Shown: positions 1 through 7,577, numbered from the stretch's first letter. The stretch: DNA of 9,299 nucleotides from Lentisphaerota bacterium (GCA_012800565.1 JAAZIZ010000061.1:1-9299); one strand, 5' to 3'. Notes: a model not told the origin generated them from the letters alone. Numbers and translations: made by a program.

Positions 1-40
1 GTGAAATTGTTTGCGCACCGTTATGAATTGCGTGAGACAT

Positions 41-86
41 AAAAAATTCCCGCCTCAGTGGTGCCCTGGCGTTTCATGAGGCGGGA
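41..86 (-). terminator. Rho-independent terminator closing the minus-strand gene cluster
   Basis: On the minus strand a perfect 10-bp stem (TCCCGCCTCA pairing with TGAGGCGGGA, plus-strand arms 77-86 and 48-57) encloses a 19-nt loop. It is followed at once by AATTTTTT (plus-strand A-run 41-46). It lies 65 nt past the stop codon of the 760-aa secreted protein, the expected place for the end of the transcription unit. A weaker inverted repeat, ATAGCT/AGCTAT at 101-120, sits between the stop codon and this stem. Stem, position and U-tract are all visible in the sequence. Confidence 0.85.
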
Positions 87-151
87 TACGGTCAGGACTG
101 ATAGCTTTGCGGTCAGCTATGATTGTTTGCCGACACGCTCTGCGGCCTGGG

Positions 152-2434
152 TTATTCGAACACATAATCGCTGGTGATGGTGATGGTCTGGGGCGGGAAC
201 AGCCAGAATCCCTCCCAAGGCGACATGGAGTGGCTGAATTGAAAACGGTTATCCTTCCAGCCCCAGGCAAACACACCGGCCGGCAGAGATGCATTTCTGA
301 GTCCGCCGGCAAAATTCCATTTATCAGTCAAGGTCAGCTGTTCGAGTGGCGCGCTGAGCACCAGCGGGAAAGATGCGGTATCCTGCAGTGCGAAGACCCA
401 GCATGGCTGCCCGGGCACGAATTGCGTACAGCGGGTATATGTCTTGCTCGCGGCATCGTAAGCGAAACAGGCAGCGATGGTATTCGGGGGAATCTGCAGC
501 TGCCCTGGATGGCCCGGCAGGACAAGCAGATTCCAGCCTTGCTGCAGGGCCGGAAAATTCATCACCGTCACGCATTCGCTGTTGAGCTTGTCCGGTGCAG
601 TCGTCTGGCACAGAAAATAGCCAGGGAATACGGGCAAAGCATCGCCAGAAGCCCACTGCTGGCGCTCGCCGTTTTCTGCCTGAGTAAATATCGTCTCTCC
701 GTCCTGGCAATAAATACGGCCTTGGGCCAGATCGATTACCGGTGCGGTGGCCTGTTCCAAAGTCAGGCTGGCTGGTTCGCTGTTGCTCCAGCCCGCCTTG
801 ACTGCAATGCAGCGCACCGTGCCGGCGGCCGTGACTGGCAGATCGGCCTGCTGGATGTTGCCCTGCTCAAGGACCTGCTCGATGGCCTCAACCCGGGCAG
901 TAGTGCCGCTGGGCAGCCCATTGCTCTGCCAGGTGGGCATTGAGCCGTCCAAGGTATAGTAAAAGGTTACCGGTGACGGGGCAGTACTGGTGATCCGCAG
1001 GGTCCCTTCCGGACGCAGGGGCGTGGGGGGGGCAGGGAGCAGCTGCATTTCCGGTGTGGGGACGCGGGGCACGTAATGGTATACGGTCGCAAATCCGGCG
1101 AGGTTCTTTTTCGGATAAGTCAGCCCATCGGTAGGAATATAGGTCGCCTCGCCGATTTTTTCGTAGGCCTTTACTTTCAGAATGCTGGGAGCGCTGATAT
1201 CTATACCGGCCTCATCGTTGGCACGGAGAATATAGCGTGTCCTTGTGCCATCATCCGTATCCCAGAGCACATCATCATACAGGAAAGTAGAATCGTTGCG
1301 GTTGCCATTGGAATCGACTGTGGGCTCGGAGCCATCCAGAGTGTACATAAACACGATATTGTCATAATCACTGCTCAGGAAAATCCGGTTGCTGGCCTGA
1401 GGGAAAGTATAAGTGTAATGCGACTCGCCATTGATATTCTGAAAAACTCCGCCATCGCTTGCGGCGTCCGGAGTGATGGTTACCAAGGCCAGGGAGGTGA
1501 GATGTTCATCTTCGTAGCTCAGCCAGCGAAAGTCGTCGAACCAGACCCGGTAAAAACAGGGACTGAAATCCGTATCTTGCTCCGTGTTGTCAGTAGGAGA
1601 ACCGTAAACTGCCCGCACCCCAGCGGCAGTGGTCAGGTCCTTTTTCGGTTCCGGCCAAAGACTATTCCCGGGCAGCAGCACCAGTATTTCCACCTTATGG
1701 TTATATCTGTCGGCACCCATCTCAAGGGAATAGAGGCCCCAGTCGGCACCGATTTCAATCGGACGTTTGTTAGTCTCTTCATCAATTAGATTGTTCCATT
1801 CAAAACCGGTCTCGACATATCCGGACTCTGATTCCAGGGTCGGTATAATTTCTTCTCCATCCAGCAGGACAATCATCCGGGCAGTATGGCTGTCGAAGAG
1901 ATGAACCAGATGGTCCGGCGGTAGCAAGGTGTTAAAATCCACCAGATTTTCCGGGTCCAGGGACAATTTTGCCAGGAAGCTCAGCGTCCCGGCCCCTCTG
2001 ATCTGAAAAGACAATGAATAGGCTGTCAAGTATTCGGCATTGTCTGTAAAGTTGTATTCCGGGGTCATCAGACAGGTGCCGTCGTAGACTGGCTGACCGT
2101 CGACGAACGAGATTGGAGTCAGAAAAGGAACTGTCCCGCTGGTTTCACCGTTGGCGCGGTTGAAAGCCAAATGGCCGCTGCCATAGGCCGCATTTTGCCC
2201 GTCATACACAAGCCAAGGCGCAGGAATGATATCTTCCCGGGCACTCCAATCAAACAGCCCCTCTGGCGTTTGTCCGTACACGAACTGATACGTAGTGGTG
2301 GTAAAACCGGTCATAACCAGCTGGTCTGCAGCACTGATATCCAGAGCATTGATGATAGTCTGCGGTGGGGTGGAAGACGCCGCTGATACAATCCAGCCGC
2401 AAAGAGATAGAAGCAACAACAGTGTTTTTTTCAT
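152..2434 (-). CDS. Secreted 760-aa protein with CHB_HEX_C-type repeats and a C-terminal two-lobe WNLL/WVF module
   Basis: Seen: a signal peptide (residues 1-20, MKKT then a Leu-rich core, likely cut in the VSAAS region). Next comes a beta-rich region (about 29-305) with ALDIS, YSLSFQIRGAGTLSF and WFDDFRWL. Two chitobiase C-terminal-type signatures follow: YTLDGSEPT (364-372) and YTLDGSMPT (493-501). The last part (632-746) is a tryptophan-rich two-lobe region: GWNLLVLPG to GQPCWVF, then DKWNFAGG to WEGFWLF. Known: CHB_HEX_C repeats are accessory, beta-sandwich-like domains in exported proteins, usually next to catalytic or binding domains. No glycosidase or protease domain is recognisable here. 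The mature protein keeps nine cysteines (121, 293, 542, 576, 609, 621, 656, 669, 678). The start is supported by AAAGGA 7 nt upstream of the ATG. The gene is 37 nt downstream of its paralog and probably co-transcribed with it. Function unknown; a surface or matrix role is inference. Confidence 0.9.
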   Translation of the reverse strand: MKKTLLLLLSLCGWIVSAASSTPPQTIINALDISAADQLVMTGFTTTTYQFVYGQTPEGLFDWSAREDIIPAPWLVYDGQNAAYGSGHLAFNRANGETSGTVPFLTPISFVDGQPVYDGTCLMTPEYNFTDNAEYLTAYSLSFQIRGAGTLSFLAKLSLDPENLVDFNTLLPPDHLVHLFDSHTARMIVLLDGEEIIPTLESESGYVETGFEWNNLIDEETNKRPIEIGADWGLYSLEMGADRYNHKVEILVLLPGNSLWPEPKKDLTTAAGVRAVYGSPTDNTEQDTDFSPCFYRVWFDDFRWLSYEDEHLTSLALVTITPDAASDGGVFQNINGESHYTYTFPQASNRIFLSSDYDNIVFMYTLDGSEPTVDSNGNRNDSTFLYDDVLWDTDDGTRTRYILRANDEAGIDISAPSILKVKAYEKIGEATYIPTDGLTYPKKNLAGFATVYHYVPRVPTPEMQLLPAPPTPLRPEGTLRITSTAPSPVTFYYTLDGSMPTWQSNGLPSGTTARVEAIEQVLEQGNIQQADLPVTAAGTVRCIAVKAGWSNSEPASLTLEQATAPVIDLAQGRIYCQDGETIFTQAENGERQQWASGDALPVFPGYFLCQTTAPDKLNSECVTVMNFPALQQGWNLLVLPGHPGQLQIPPNTIAACFAYDAASKTYTRCTQFVPGQPCWVFALQDTASFPLVLSAPLEQLTLTDKWNFAGGLRNASLPAGVFAWGWKDNRFQFSHSMSPWEGFWLFPPQTITITSDYVFE

Positions 2435-2471
2435 CAGGCGATCCTTTTAGCCTCATATAATAAAATAAATA

Positions 2472-4265
2472 TCAGGGCAATATTTCTCCAGCAGCTGAAT
2501 GTTTCCAGGCACCTTGTCCCTGCTCCAGTGTTTCTTTAGGCAGATAGCGGTCACCGGCCCAGCCCCAGGCTCCAGGGACAGCCAGCGCCGCCCCATTGCT
2601 GCCGGGATGGCCCAGCAGGCTGTATCCCGGCAGCAGTTGGATGCTGGGGAGCGGATGCAGAAAAATGCTGCCATTGTTGAGCAGCGGCTGATTCGGATTC
2701 GAGAAGACCCAGAATGCCTGGCCACCATCCAGTCTGCCGGCCTGATGATAAGTCCGCTTGGCCCGGTCATAGACCAGGGGGTGCCATTGCTCAATCAGCT
2801 GATTGGCAGTCTGCTGCGAGACCTGCCCCGGCAATGACAGCAAGTTCCAGCCAGGTGCGAACTGCGGCAGTGCGAATTCCTGGTCCGGCTTGATGAACTG
2901 TACTGCCACGATATTGCTGGAGGTCACTCCCGGCCTTTGAGCCTGGAATTCAACCAGGGTGGTAGCAGTCAAGGTAAGAGGCGCACCATAGTTCTGCCAG
3001 GCGCCTCCATTCAGGCGGTAATAAAGCACTGCAGCTTCGAGATTATGGGTGGCGGACACTACCGCCTGTTCTGAAAAGAAAGGACGGCTCAGGTCATTGC
3101 TGCAGTTATCCAGCTGGCAGGATACCACCGGGTTGGACAAGTGGATTATAAACTCCTGTTCGGCCACCTCGCTGTCCAGCAGATCGGCACGCCAAGCTAA
3201 GACTTTGACGGTCAGGCTTTGCTGCAGGGTGACGCTGCTGCCTTTGAAAGTTGTGCCGCCGCTCGGGTCTGGGCCGGTATGGCTGGGGTTGACACCGCCA
3301 AAAGCGTAGAAAAAAGTAGCGCCCTCAGTGTCGCTGGCGAAGTTCAAGGTTACGTTGTCGGCAAAAACCTGCTTGTTGGCGGTTATTTTCGGCATGGCGG
3401 CCCGGGCGTAATAAGTCGCGGAATAGACTTTTCCGTCAGTCTGGGCCGAGCCTTCGAAAGCCATCACTTGCACGGTGGTGGTCTCGGTGATGGTGAAAGG
3501 CTCACGATATATCGGCGAAGCACTGCTGGGGGTGCTCCCGTCGGTGGTATAGCGCAGGATCACATTCTCATATGGAGTCTCAAGTTCCACTTCCAGCGAC
3601 CCGACAAAGCTATCCTCACCTGGTTCCCGGACATCGGGATAGAAGTGCACCAGCGAGACATCCGGATCAGGCGTAAAGCTCAAATCGTCAAGCCAGGCTT
3701 TTTTGCTGAGGAACTCCCCCCACTCCTTGTCCAGCTCCGGGGCTTCGTACCACTCGCCGCCGAGAGGGCCTAAAAGCGCAAAAGTTATGGTGTGGGTATA
3801 GGTTTCGGTGCCGACATCGAAACCATCTTCCAGCCACCAGTCATAAGCGGTATAATCGCCCTTGCACCAATAATCGGAATCACCCCAGAGGTATCCGTAA
3901 TCATAGCTGCCTTCGTAGGCGCAGAGCTCGGAATCATTGCCACTATCCAGCGAGACCTTATAGCGCAGAAAAACCGTACCCGCGCCCTTGACCTGAATGC
4001 TGAAAGAGTAAGATTTTTGCGGCTCGGCTTTACCGGGGGCTGAAGCAACCAGATAGTAATTGCCCCAGGCCGAAATGCCTTTGACATCCTCAACTGTAAA
4101 GGGAGCCTTTTTTTTACTCCATCCGCTGCCGCCGCTGCTGCAGCTGATATTGCCGGACAGGTCCAGAGCAGAGTTGATATCACTGACACTGGCACCGGAA
4201 AGATATAATGGCAGCAAAACAGCTGCCAAAGCCAAAATGCTTATCCAGCTGGATGTCAGTCTCAT
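2472..4265 (-). CDS. Secreted 597-aa paralog with CHB_HEX_C-type repeats and the same C-terminal module
   Basis: Seen: a signal peptide (1-25, MRLTSSW, hydrophobic core, LSGAS). An N-terminal region (about 32-195) has ALDLS, YSFSIQVKGAGTVFL and AWLDDLSF, matching the downstream 760-aa protein motif for motif. Three CHB_HEX_C-like repeats follow: YTTDGSTPS (239-247), a degenerate FYAFGGVNPS (319-328) and YYRLNGGAWQ (415-424). The C-terminal module (470-587) has PGWNLLSLPG, GQAFWVF, GYSLLGHPG, WGWAGDRY and a degenerate QGAWKH. Five cysteines remain after signal cleavage (42, 115, 134, 383, 388). The open frame extends 60 codons further upstream, into the end of the preceding gene. The internal ATG at 4265 is chosen because it has AGGAG 6 nt upstream and gives an immediate signal peptide. 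No catalytic domain is recognised. The two genes look like an old tandem duplication that has diverged strongly between the conserved motifs. Confidence 0.88.
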   Translation of the reverse strand: MRLTSSWISILALAAVLLPLYLSGASVSDINSALDLSGNISCSSGGSGWSKKKAPFTVEDVKGISAWGNYYLVASAPGKAEPQKSYSFSIQVKGAGTVFLRYKVSLDSGNDSELCAYEGSYDYGYLWGDSDYWCKGDYTAYDWWLEDGFDVGTETYTHTITFALLGPLGGEWYEAPELDKEWGEFLSKKAWLDDLSFTPDPDVSLVHFYPDVREPGEDSFVGSLEVELETPYENVILRYTTDGSTPSSASPIYREPFTITETTTVQVMAFEGSAQTDGKVYSATYYARAAMPKITANKQVFADNVTLNFASDTEGATFFYAFGGVNPSHTGPDPSGGTTFKGSSVTLQQSLTVKVLAWRADLLDSEVAEQEFIIHLSNPVVSCQLDNCSNDLSRPFFSEQAVVSATHNLEAAVLYYRLNGGAWQNYGAPLTLTATTLVEFQAQRPGVTSSNIVAVQFIKPDQEFALPQFAPGWNLLSLPGQVSQQTANQLIEQWHPLVYDRAKRTYHQAGRLDGGQAFWVFSNPNQPLLNNGSIFLHPLPSIQLLPGYSLLGHPGSNGAALAVPGAWGWAGDRYLPKETLEQGQGAWKHSAAGEILP

Positions 4266-4271
4266 TCTGTT

Positions 4272-4276
4272 CTCCT
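4272..4276 (-). promoter_or_regulatory. Strong Shine-Dalgarno that fixes the start at 4265
   Basis: The minus strand reads CAGGAGAACAGAATG, with AGGAG 6 nt before the ATG at 4265. This is the best ribosome binding site in the window. It argues against the longer frame that opens at 4445, inside the preceding gene. Confidence 0.75.
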
Positions 4277-4279
4277 GTT

Positions 4280-4293
4280 TTTGCAATTGCAAA
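4280..4293. promoter_or_regulatory. 14-bp perfect palindrome in the leader of the 597-aa gene, operator-like
   Basis: TTTGCAATTGCAAA is a perfect palindrome 14 nt upstream of the start codon and 3 nt from the Shine-Dalgarno. It lies in an AT-rich 94-nt spacer that also contains TATTAT-like -10 candidates without convincing -35 partners. It could be the binding site of a dimeric regulator, or in RNA a 5-bp stem with an AATT loop next to the ribosome site. Neither role is proven, and a palindrome of this size can occur by chance in AT-rich DNA. Confidence 0.3.
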
Positions 4294-4359
4294 CATAATA
4301 CCGCTAAACGATATCTTAGTAATTTAATGCCCGAAGCACAAAAAACAATCACTTGGACG

Positions 4360-5973
4360 TTACCGGGCTGCAGTTGCCGGTGCCTCGTGTGCGGCCAGGC
4401 AGTCGAGCACCTGTTCTGCCTGCTGGGGCCAGTCCTGGGCCACAAAATAGAACATCAGGCCGGCGATGCCCAAAAAGGTGAGCGACATAATAACCTTGGT
4501 GGCAAAGACGTGGTCTCTGGCCCAGTTAGACAGGGATTTGGCACCGACACCGGTGGCAGCCAACAGTGAAACCACCAGCAGTGGCAGGATGAAAAAGACA
4601 TTATAGAGCAGCAACAGAGAGAACGCGCGCAGATTAAGCCCGGCGGAGTTAATGGCTGCCAATATTGGCAGATATACCTGTCCGGTGCAGGCCAGTTCCA
4701 TTGAGGACACCATGGTGCCCAGTATCAGGGCGGCTGGCACCATCAGCCAGGATTTGCTGATGGTGAGTTTTCTGATCCGGGCATGGATACGGCGGTGAGT
4801 ATTTTTTGACAGGCCCATATCCATATCAGAGGCACGCCCGCTGCGCCGGTACCTCAAGGCATCGCGGAAATGCAAGCCGGCGAGCAGCAGCCCGATAATT
4901 CCCAGAGTCAGATAGATGACGGCTTTCAGCCAGAAGAATTGATTGAAAAAATCGATGATAAAAGACAATCCCAGCCCGAAGAGCACATAAGTGAAAAACA
5001 CCCCAAAGCAGAAACTGCCTCCGATTACCATGATATCTCTGGGGCGGCGTTTAAGATACAGCAGATAACCAATCAGGAAAACTGAAGTCGCGAAAGCGCA
5101 GGGATTGAGGCCGTCAAACAACCCGGCCAGGGCGATCATCCAGATGGTTATCGTACCCACAAAACTGCTCTGGGCTGCCTGCCATTGCGCCAGTTCCGCC
5201 TTGCTGATCTCCTGACGCCAGAAAGGCTGTCCCGAAGAGCTGGCGAGAACGCTCTGCAACTCTTCTGCCCGGGCCAGTCGGCCAGTGATAAAGCCATCCG
5301 GCCAGACCACCATTGGCGCGAGATTCTCATCGGTGTCTGGAATGGACAACTGCTTCATGGCTCTATGAAGCATGATCTGTCCTTGGGGAGTGGCAATATC
5401 ATAACAATCAACCTGCAGTTGCGGCAGGGTTTGGCGCAGCAGCAGCAGCTCCCGCAGTTGCCGGGAGCACTTCTGGCAACCCTTGGCCAGAAAATACAGC
5501 AACTGAGGCGTGGTGGTGGCGTCGCCTGCTGTCGGTTCAATCGTTGACACTGCCGCAGGCAGTGCATCCCAAGATACTACTGGCTGCTTTGCCTCCTTAG
5601 CCAGCGCATGCAGCGGTTCGAACAATTTCTGGGACAACGGCCGTGCCAGCAGCGCGTCCAAATCCGGGGCCGCCTCCAGGAATCCATCCATTCCTGCAAC
5701 CATCCGGTCGCCGAGCAGCAGTATCGGGAAAGAAGTGCTGGGGCGCTCTATGCCCAGAGTTTCCTCAACCTGCTTCAGGAACAGATAATTCTCGGTCTTG
5801 TCAATACATATATATATAATCACCGGGTCCGCAGCGGCAGTTCTGGCCTCAGACCACATGGTCTTCAATTGCGCACATTCATCACAGTTCTCCGAGCCGA
5901 ACAGAGCCAGCCAAGGTCGCGCCAGCAATGGCCAGGACATAAGGCAAATAATCAGAGCCAGACGAAAAATCAT
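4360..5973 (-). CDS. DsbD/CcdA-like thiol-disulfide transmembrane protein with two N-terminal thioredoxin-like domains
   Basis: Seen: a signal peptide or anchor (1-20, MIFRLALIICLMSWPLLARP). The first thioredoxin-like domain (about 22-110) has CDEC at 30-33 and a likely cis-proline at FPIL (83). The second (about 155-247) has GCQKC, cysteines 166 and 169, and a likely cis-proline at APMV (220). A membrane domain (271-512) has about six hydrophobic segments. It carries GLNPCAFAT (C292) in its first helix and ELACTGQVYLP (C429) in its fourth, the paired cysteines expected of the CcdA/DsbD core. An extra C525 lies near the C-terminus. Known: this core passes electrons from cytoplasmic thioredoxin to extracytoplasmic thiol proteins. 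Classic DsbD has one periplasmic domain on each side of its membrane core, so two in front and none behind is a different order. The ribosome site is weak (GGAT, about 12 nt away). It follows the DUF1573 gene by 63 nt; TCCGCG-CTA-CGCGGA (6010-6024) in that gap has no U-tract. Its direction (reductase or oxidase) and clients are unknown. Confidence 0.88.
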   Translation of the reverse strand: MIFRLALIICLMSWPLLARPWLALFGSENCDECAQLKTMWSEARTAAADPVIIYICIDKTENYLFLKQVEETLGIERPSTSFPILLLGDRMVAGMDGFLEAAPDLDALLARPLSQKLFEPLHALAKEAKQPVVSWDALPAAVSTIEPTAGDATTTPQLLYFLAKGCQKCSRQLRELLLLRQTLPQLQVDCYDIATPQGQIMLHRAMKQLSIPDTDENLAPMVVWPDGFITGRLARAEELQSVLASSSGQPFWRQEISKAELAQWQAAQSSFVGTITIWMIALAGLFDGLNPCAFATSVFLIGYLLYLKRRPRDIMVIGGSFCFGVFFTYVLFGLGLSFIIDFFNQFFWLKAVIYLTLGIIGLLLAGLHFRDALRYRRSGRASDMDMGLSKNTHRRIHARIRKLTISKSWLMVPAALILGTMVSSMELACTGQVYLPILAAINSAGLNLRAFSLLLLYNVFFILPLLVVSLLAATGVGAKSLSNWARDHVFATKVIMSLTFLGIAGLMFYFVAQDWPQQAEQVLDCLAAHEAPATAAR

Positions 5974-6036
5974 GATATAATTTTATCCACTGCAGAGCCA
6001 GGGCAGCAATCCGCGCTACGCGGACTAAATTCTGAC

Positions 6037-7284
6037 TCAGTCTTGTGCTTGTTCCTCGTTATCAGTGTCCTGCTCATCGTCATCATCCTGGACTTTCAAG
6101 GCAGTCAATAACAGGTTGTTGAAGTATTGGGTGCCTCGCCGGGGGCGGATTTGCAGTATCTTGCGGGCACGGGCAAAAACGGTGGAACTGATTGTAACTT
6201 TAAGCTCTACCCCCGATTCATGCTTGATTTTTTCCAGCTGTACTCCGCGGGGGACATCGACCTCCAAATTAGCGAAGAACGAATCCCAGTCGAGCGTCTC
6301 CTTGAGATTGTAATTGACCGGCACCGCCGGTGCCGCAATCCGCGAACGACGTACCCGGGCAAACCTATTCTTCTTATTGCTGCTGGCCGAGGCGTCGAAA
6401 ATACTTCCATCCGGCAATTTTACTTCCCCGAGATAAAACGACACGGTATGCTGGGAAGATTCAGCCAGCGTTTTAGGTGTGAAATTATAAGCCTGAGGCA
6501 TAAAGAAAATCTTCCCGCCAACCTGACCGGAGACGATTAGTTCGACCTTGGGACAACCGGCCGGCTGCAGGACGGGAACGGAAATTTTCTGAATGAACTC
6601 CTGCGTGTAGGGCAGGTCGCCCTTGGGTTCCACAGTAATTTCAGTCTTGCGGTCGCTGAGCTTCTGAGATTTTACAGTAAACAAGGGGTGAGACAGTTCG
6701 GTCGGGATGTCCAACCCTCCCGGTACCTCAGGCTGCAGTTCAATAGCCACCGTCCGGGACCATTTTTCTCCACAGTCTTTGAGCAGCCCGAAATTTACCT
6801 GCGGCGGCGGTGGCACAAGCAGCAACGGCTTGACATTGCCTTGCAGCACGATTTTCACCGGGAGATAATCTTTGACTTCTACCAAGGCATCACGCACAAA
6901 ATCCCCGACTGGAATTTTTGCGGCATTGAGCTTCAAGCCAAAGGTGACTTCCTGACCTGCTGGCAGGACATAATCAGACAGGTTGTTTTCTATGATAATG
7001 CAATTGCAGGTACCAGATACCATATCCAGCTGCAAGTCTGCATCACTGGTATTGCTGATGGTAAACGTATAGCTCAGCAAAGCATTCGTGTATATTTCGC
7101 CAACCTCGATCAGCTGTCCCTCCTTAATGACCAGCGGAGGCTGGCTGGGAGCCGCAGGCTGAGGCGGAGCAGTCATCTCCGGGCCAGGCGCAGTTGCAGC
7201 AGAAGCAGGCATTTCCTCAGTTGATTTTTGCTCACAGGACACACAGATTATGCTCAACAACAAGACAAAAAGTGTTTTCAGCAT
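6037..7284 (-). CDS. DUF1573-domain probable lipoprotein, 415 aa
   Basis: Seen: the N-terminus MLKTLFVLLLSIICVSC resembles a lipoprotein signal with Cys17 as lipidation site. The -3 residue is Cys rather than the usual Leu, so the lipobox is imperfect. A Pro/Ala-rich spacer (about 25-50) follows. The DUF1573-type domain (about 55-150) reads as FTISNTSDADLQL then SGTCNC (C93 and C95), close to the family pattern of a 'tNtGd..L' strand followed by a Cys-rich turn. The remainder is probably further beta-sandwich (NFGLLKDCGEKW near 164-175). There is a basic stretch (304-316, KKNRFARVRRSRI) and a strongly acidic C-terminal tail (about 399-415). Known: DUF1573 proteins are exported, ASH/Ig-like and mostly of unknown function, common in Bacteroidetes and PVC bacteria. 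The ribosome site AAAGAAG is modest. A 25-bp element repeated elsewhere in the window lies immediately upstream. It is first in the likely four-gene unit. Confidence 0.88.
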   Translation of the reverse strand: MLKTLFVLLLSIICVSCEQKSTEEMPASAATAPGPEMTAPPQPAAPSQPPLVIKEGQLIEVGEIYTNALLSYTFTISNTSDADLQLDMVSGTCNCIIIENNLSDYVLPAGQEVTFGLKLNAAKIPVGDFVRDALVEVKDYLPVKIVLQGNVKPLLLVPPPPQVNFGLLKDCGEKWSRTVAIELQPEVPGGLDIPTELSHPLFTVKSQKLSDRKTEITVEPKGDLPYTQEFIQKISVPVLQPAGCPKVELIVSGQVGGKIFFMPQAYNFTPKTLAESSQHTVSFYLGEVKLPDGSIFDASASSNKKNRFARVRRSRIAAPAVPVNYNLKETLDWDSFFANLEVDVPRGVQLEKIKHESGVELKVTISSTVFARARKILQIRPRRGTQYFNNLLLTALKVQDDDDEQDTDNEEQAQD

Positions 7285-7298
7285 GGCGTGACTTCTTT

Positions 7299-7323
7299 AG
7301 GTAATGTGCGAAATCTTGTGATG
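7299..7323. repeat. 25-bp dispersed element, copy A (leader of the DUF1573 gene)
   Basis: This stretch, AGGTAATGTGCGAAATC plus 8 more bases, matches 9053-9077 at 23 of 25 positions; both differences are G/A transitions. It begins 15 nt upstream of the DUF1573 start codon, so it lies in the leader or promoter of that gene. In both copies a CTTAAG follows about 13-15 nt further to the right, with loosely similar sequence around it, so the true element may be longer and degenerate. In both places it is also followed on the right by a hairpin-repeat copy. Confidence 0.6.
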
Positions 7324-7357
7324 GAAAGAGAGATTTGACTTAAGCCGCAAAGCAGCT

Positions 7358-7392
7358 AAAAGCCCCAACGGGGCGTGATATACCAGGGCAGG
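7358..7392 (+). repeat. GC-rich dispersed hairpin repeat, copy 1
   Basis: Positions 7359-7388 are identical over 30 bp to 7578-7607. The unit opens with GCCCC-AAC-GGGGC, a 5-bp stem with a 3-nt loop, followed by GTGATATACCAGGG. Read on the minus strand, the stem of this copy is followed by TTTT (plus-strand AAAA, 7358-7361). It could therefore act as a weak terminator or RNA-stabilising hairpin for transcription leaving the HEAT-repeat gene. After 7392 the sequence departs from copy 2, so this copy is partial. Confidence 0.8.
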
Positions 7393-7425
7393 ACGCCGAA
7401 AGCGAAAGTCCTCCGGGAACAAGGC

Positions 7426-7445
7426 TGCGGGAGCAAGCTCCCGCA
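7426..7445. other. Strong 9-bp-stem hairpin in the spacer
   Basis: TGCGGGAGC-AA-GCTCCCGCA is a perfect 9-bp inverted repeat with only 2 nt between the arms, so in RNA about four bases would form the loop. No T-run follows on either strand, so I do not call it an intrinsic terminator. It lies 33 nt inside the region between the two direct repeats and may be part of the same dispersed element family. Confidence 0.5.
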
Positions 7446-7577
7446 TCATCTCCAAATGCCCCTACGCCCTGTTTATGTTGCTTTGCGAGAAATTTGGTTG
7501 CGACGGGGGACAGAAAACTTTTTCGCCTTATTTCTGCTGCCAATTGTGCCTGTCGGAGGCGCGGACTGGAGCACGAC

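Noticed and set aside
107..943. Plus-strand open frame of 278 codons opposite the 760-aa gene
   Set aside because: Antisense shadow: no recognisable domain or signal. The minus-strand frame has a signal peptide, a ribosome site and known domain motifs.
1076..1789. Plus-strand open frame of 237 codons
   Set aside because: Antisense to the middle of the 760-aa gene, including its first CHB_HEX_C motif; no ribosome site or domain support.
4266..4445. 60-codon N-terminal extension of the 597-aa protein
   Set aside because: It overlaps the end of the preceding gene and has no ribosome site. It would also bury an obvious signal peptide that starts at 4265 behind a strong AGGAG.
6010..6024. Terminator between the DUF1573 and thiol-transporter genes (TCCGCG-CTA-CGCGGA)
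   Set aside because: Six-bp stem without a U-tract in a 63-nt gap between same-strand genes; more likely incidental.
7359..7374. Integron attC-like site (GCCCCAAC...)
   Set aside because: The stem is 5 bp and lacks paired RYYYAAC/GTTRRRY core sites; no integrase or cassette structure is visible.
7426..7445. Intrinsic terminator at the 9-bp stem
   Set aside because: The stem is strong but no T-run follows on either strand; kept only as a hairpin.
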